A stretch of DNA of 64,000 nt, taken from positions 186,001-250,000 of the forward strand of contig NZ_BMVY01000003.1 in NCBI RefSeq assembly GCF_014650955.1, in the 5' to 3' direction. This DNA is from Streptomyces tauricus. GTDB taxonomy: Bacteria; Actinomycetota; Actinomycetes; Streptomycetales; Streptomycetaceae. Below are positions 61,264-64,000 of the stretch, piece after piece (the first letter of the stretch is position 1; each line of letters begins with the position of its first letter). The notes beneath the pieces are model-generated. The model made no database searches. It was given only the letters and a program-made list of their open reading frames with translations, and was not told where the DNA came from. A program made the translations under genes and the position numbers.

Positions 61264-62684
61264 CGCTCCCCATCGAGGAGACCGCCCACCCCGAGCTCGA
61301 GGGTCTGGGCAACTACGAATACGGCTGGGCCGACTCCGACGTGGCTGGTGCCTCTGCCAAGCGCGGTATCAACGAACACGTCGTCCGGGACATCTCCGCG
61401 AAGAAGAACGAGCCGGAGTGGATGACCAACCTCCGTCTCAAGGGCCTGCGCCTGTTCGGCAAGAAGCCCATGCCGAACTGGGGCTCGGACCTGTCGGGCA
61501 TCGACTTCGACAACATCAAGTACTTCGTGCGGTCCACGGAGAAGCAGGCCCAGTCGTGGGAGGACCTGCCCGAGGACATCAAGAACACGTACGACAAGCT
61601 CGGCATCCCCGAGGCGGAGAAGCAGCGCCTCGTCGCCGGTGTCGCGGCCCAGTACGAGTCCGAGGTCGTCTACCACCAGATCAACGAGGAGCTGGAGGCG
61701 CAGGGTGTCATCTTCATGGACACCGACACCGCGCTGAAGGAGCACCCGGAGCTCTTCAAGGAGTACTTCGGCACCGTCATCCCGGTCGGCGACAACAAGT
61801 TCGCGTCGCTGAACTCCGCGGTGTGGTCCGGCGGCTCGTTCATCTACGTGCCCAAGGGCGTCCACGTCGAGATCCCGCTCCAGGCCTACTTCCGTATCAA
61901 CACGGAGAACATGGGCCAGTTCGAGCGGACCCTGATCATCGTCGACGAGGGTGCCTACGTGCACTACGTCGAGGGCTGCACCGCCCCGATCTACAAGTCG
62001 GACTCGCTGCACTCCGCGGTCGTCGAGATCATCGTCAAGAAGGGTGGCCGCTGCCGTTACACGACCATCCAGAACTGGTCGAACAACGTCTACAACCTGG
62101 TCACCAAGCGCGCCGTGGCGTACGAGGGCGCGACCATGGAGTGGATCGACGGCAACATCGGCTCCAAGGTCACCATGAAGTACCCGGCCGTCTACCTGAT
62201 GGGCGAGCACGCCAAGGGCGAGACCCTGTCCATCGCCTTCGCGGGCGAGGGCCAGCACCAGGACGCCGGCTCCAAGATGGTCCACATGGCGCCGAACACG
62301 TCCTCGAACATCGTGTCGAAGTCCGTGGCGCGCGGCGGCGGCCGTACGTCCTACCGCGGTCTCGTCGAGATCGGTGAGGGCGCCCACGGCTCCAAGTCGA
62401 ACGTGCTCTGCGACGCGCTGCTCGTCGACACCATCTCCCGCTCGGACACGTACCCCTACGTGGACGTCCGCGAGGACGACGTGTCCATGGGCCACGAGGC
62501 GACCGTCTCCAAGGTCTCCGACGACCAGCTCTTCTACCTGATGAGCCGCGGTCTCTCCGAGTTCGAGGCGATGGCCATGATCGTGCGCGGCTTCGTCGAG
62601 CCCATCGCGAAGGAGCTGCCCATGGAGTACGCCCTGGAGCTCAACCGGCTGATCGAGCTGCAGATGGAAGGCGCGGTCGGTTAA
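61260..62684 (+). CDS. sufB: Fe-S cluster assembly protein SufB
   Basis: A 474-residue scaffold subunit of the SufBCD complex for Fe-S assembly. Conserved SufB features: [17 protein letters not shown] at the N terminus, [37 protein letters not shown] (Cys used in cluster assembly), [18 protein letters not shown], and the C-terminal [26 protein letters not shown] shared with SufD. GGGAGGA precedes the ATG at 61260. In actinobacteria Suf is the main and essential Fe-S machinery. Translationally coupled to sufR. Confidence 0.97.
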   Translation: MTLPIEETAHPELEGLGNYEYGWADSDVAGASAKRGINEHVVRDISAKKNEPEWMTNLRLKGLRLFGKKPMPNWGSDLSGIDFDNIKYFVRSTEKQAQSWEDLPEDIKNTYDKLGIPEAEKQRLVAGVAAQYESEVVYHQINEELEAQGVIFMDTDTALKEHPELFKEYFGTVIPVGDNKFASLNSAVWSGGSFIYVPKGVHVEIPLQAYFRINTENMGQFERTLIIVDEGAYVHYVEGCTAPIYKSDSLHSAVVEIIVKKGGRCRYTTIQNWSNNVYNLVTKRAVAYEGATMEWIDGNIGSKVTMKYPAVYLMGEHAKGETLSIAFAGEGQHQDAGSKMVHMAPNTSSNIVSKSVARGGGRTSYRGLVEIGEGAHGSKSNVLCDALLVDTISRSDTYPYVDVREDDVSMGHEATVSKVSDDQLFYLMSRGLSEFEAMAMIVRGFVEPIAKELPMEYALELNRLIELQMEGAVG

Positions 62685-62748
62685 GACCCGCCCCGAAGCA
62701 GTCGCCAGATTTCTGACGTAGACGTAGGAAGAGAGCAGACCCACAGCC

Positions 62749-63927
62749 ATGGCTGAGGCTCAGAACATCCCGGTGGGCAGTACGACCGCCGGCCAGATCG
62801 CGGTGGCCGCCGAGTCGACCGTCGCCACGCGCATGAGCGCGCCCCCGTCCTTCGACGTGGCGGACTTCCCCGTCCCCCACGGCCGTGAGGAGGAGTGGCG
62901 GTTCACCCCGCTGGAGCGCCTGCGCGGGCTGCACGACGGCACCGCGGTCGCCACCGGCGACGGCGTGAAGGTCGACATCGAGGCGCCCGAGGGCGTCACG
63001 GTCGAGACCGTCGGCCGTGACGACGCGCGGCTCGGCCGGGCGACCCCGGTCGACCGCGTCGCCGCCCAGGCCTACTCGGCGTTCGAGAAGGCCGGTGTCG
63101 TGACCGTCCCCAAGGAGACGGTCCTCACCGAGCCGATCCGCATCGCCGTGCACGGCGCGGGCGGTGTCGCCTACGGCCACCAGGTCATCGAGCTGGGAGC
63201 CTTCGCCGAGGCCGTCGTCGTCATCGACCACACCGGTGACGCGGTCCTGGCCGCCAACGTCGACTACGTCCTGGGCGACGGCGCCAAGCTCACCGTCGTC
63301 TCCGTCCAGGACTGGGACGACAAGGCCGTCCACGTCGGCCAGCACAACGCGCTGATCGGCCGTGACGCCACCTTCAAGTCCTTCGTGGTCACCTTCGGCG
63401 GCGACCTCGTACGCCTCCACCCGCGGGTCGCCTACGCGGGCCCCGGCGGCGAGGCCGAGCTGTTCGGCCTGTACTTCACGGACGCCGGCCAGCACCAGGA
63501 GCACCGCCTCCTGGTCGACCACAACACCCCGCACTGCAAGTCGAACGTCGCCTACAAGGGCGCGCTCCAGGGCGACGGCGCCCACGCGGTGTGGATCGGC
63601 GACGTCCTCATCGAGGCCACCGCCGAGGGCACGGACACCTACGAGATGAACCGCAACCTGGTTCTGACCGACGGTGCCCGGGTCGACTCCGTGCCGAACC
63701 TGGAGATCGAGACCGGCGAGATCGTCGGCGCCGGACACGCTTCGGCGACCGGCCGCTTCGACGACGAGCAGCTCTTCTACCTGATGGCGCGTGGCATCCC
63801 GGCCGACGAGGCCCGCCGTCTGGTGGTCCGCGGCTTCTTCGCCGAGCTGGTCCAGCAGATCCGCGTCCCCGACATCCAGGAACGCCTTCTCGCCAGGATC
63901 GACGAGGAGCTGGAGGCGTCCGTCTGA
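62749..63927 (+). CDS. sufD: Fe-S cluster assembly protein SufD
   Basis: A 392-residue partner of SufB. N-terminal helical part with HGREEEWRFTPLERLRGL, beta-helix core (VVVIDHTGDAVLAANVDYVLGDGAKLTVVSVQDWDDKAVHVGQH), and the terminal ATGRFDDEQLFYLMARGIPADEARRLVVRGF that mirrors SufB. A His in the beta-helix region (HNTPHCKSNV) is the usual SufD active-site position. The ATG at 62749 is 64 bp behind sufB. The next gene overlaps its stop by one base. Confidence 0.96.
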   Translation: MAEAQNIPVGSTTAGQIAVAAESTVATRMSAPPSFDVADFPVPHGREEEWRFTPLERLRGLHDGTAVATGDGVKVDIEAPEGVTVETVGRDDARLGRATPVDRVAAQAYSAFEKAGVVTVPKETVLTEPIRIAVHGAGGVAYGHQVIELGAFAEAVVVIDHTGDAVLAANVDYVLGDGAKLTVVSVQDWDDKAVHVGQHNALIGRDATFKSFVVTFGGDLVRLHPRVAYAGPGGEAELFGLYFTDAGQHQEHRLLVDHNTPHCKSNVAYKGALQGDGAHAVWIGDVLIEATAEGTDTYEMNRNLVLTDGARVDSVPNLEIETGEIVGAGHASATGRFDDEQLFYLMARGIPADEARRLVVRGFFAELVQQIRVPDIQERLLARIDEELEASV

Positions 63928-64000
63928 TGACTGCCTTCCGACGCGCCTGCGGACTGAGCGAGCTGGAGGAGGACACCCCGAAACGGGTGGAACTCGACGG
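63927..64000 (+). CDS. Rieske-type ferredoxin, 5' fragment
   Basis: The ATG at 63927 shares its first base with the sufD stop (TGATG). The visible 24 codons (FRRACGLSELEEDTPKRVEL) match the start of the Rieske [2Fe-2S] ferredoxin (NirD/YgiW-like, non-haem iron oxygenase subunit) that, as I recall, sits between sufD and sufC in streptomycetes. The cysteine/histidine cluster motif lies beyond the window, so the assignment rests on position and this N terminus. Confidence 0.7.
   Translation, partial: MTAFRRACGLSELEEDTPKRVELD

Overview
The window reads as a piece of a Streptomyces chromosome core. The DNA is very GC-rich with strong G/C bias at third codon positions. Marker genes include whiA, rbpA, opcA, a mycothiol-dependent isomerase-like protein, a UvrA with a lysine/alanine tail and a leaderless-type suf operon. 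As I remember it, the gene order (uvrA, uvrC, rapZ, yvcK, whiA, gap, pgk, tpiA, secG, rbpA, pgi, then pgl/opcA/zwf/tal/tkt, ctaB, ctaA and suf) matches the block around SCO1965 to SCO1922 of S. coelicolor, read in reverse. I see no tRNA, rRNA, CRISPR array, insertion sequence or prophage.

Layout. 1-5.6 kb: a metal and stress group, with TerD, a TerD fusion protein, a TerC-type Mn exporter behind a likely yybP-ykoY riboswitch, a small protein and a ChaA-type cation/proton antiporter. 5.8-10.4 kb: an MHS-family transporter divergent from type II dehydroquinase (aroQ), then a polar amino acid ABC operon. 10.8-25.1 kb: a metallo-hydrolase, a DinB/MDMPI-type protein, uvrA, a LacI/sugar-kinase pair, an XRE-type regulator, a small ORF, and the overlapping chain uvrC-rapZ-yvcK-whiA. 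25.1-25.7 kb is a 650-bp array of palindromic repeats. 25.8-35 kb: a secreted M14 carboxypeptidase, then gap, pgk, tpiA, secG, rbpA, pgi. 35.2-45.8 kb: a PadR-controlled MacB-like ABC exporter, an unusual solute-binding protein, and an alpha-glucosidase ABC-sugar operon whose first permease carries an extra domain. 46-54 kb: the pentose phosphate operon tkt-tal-zwf-opcA-pgl (minus strand) divergent from ctaB. 54.2-60.4 kb: a small conserved protein, an amidohydrolase-like protein with altered metal motifs, a nucleotidyltransferase, ctaA, a DrrAB-like ABC pair and an AAC(3)-like acetyltransferase. 60.4-64 kb: sufR-sufB-sufD and the start of a Rieske ferredoxin gene, with a SufR box and an iron box upstream.

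How the genes work together. The centre and right of the window hold most of lower glycolysis and the oxidative and non-oxidative pentose phosphate pathways, so carbon entry (glucosidase/ABC, sugar kinase), NADPH supply (zwf, opcA, pgl) and haem A/Fe-S maturation (ctaA, ctaB, suf) lie close together. RapZ, YvcK and WhiA link nucleotide-sugar or cell-wall signalling with sporulation control.

The most unusual structural signal is a family of GC-rich palindromic repeats with core GCGCAGTTCCCCGCGCCCCT. I count 16 recognisable copies, all between genes, in arrays, in inverted pairs and in 35-bp tandem repeats. The second notable signal is a translational switch geometry in front of terC. The third is a sugar ABC permease with a roughly 155-residue insertion between membrane segments.
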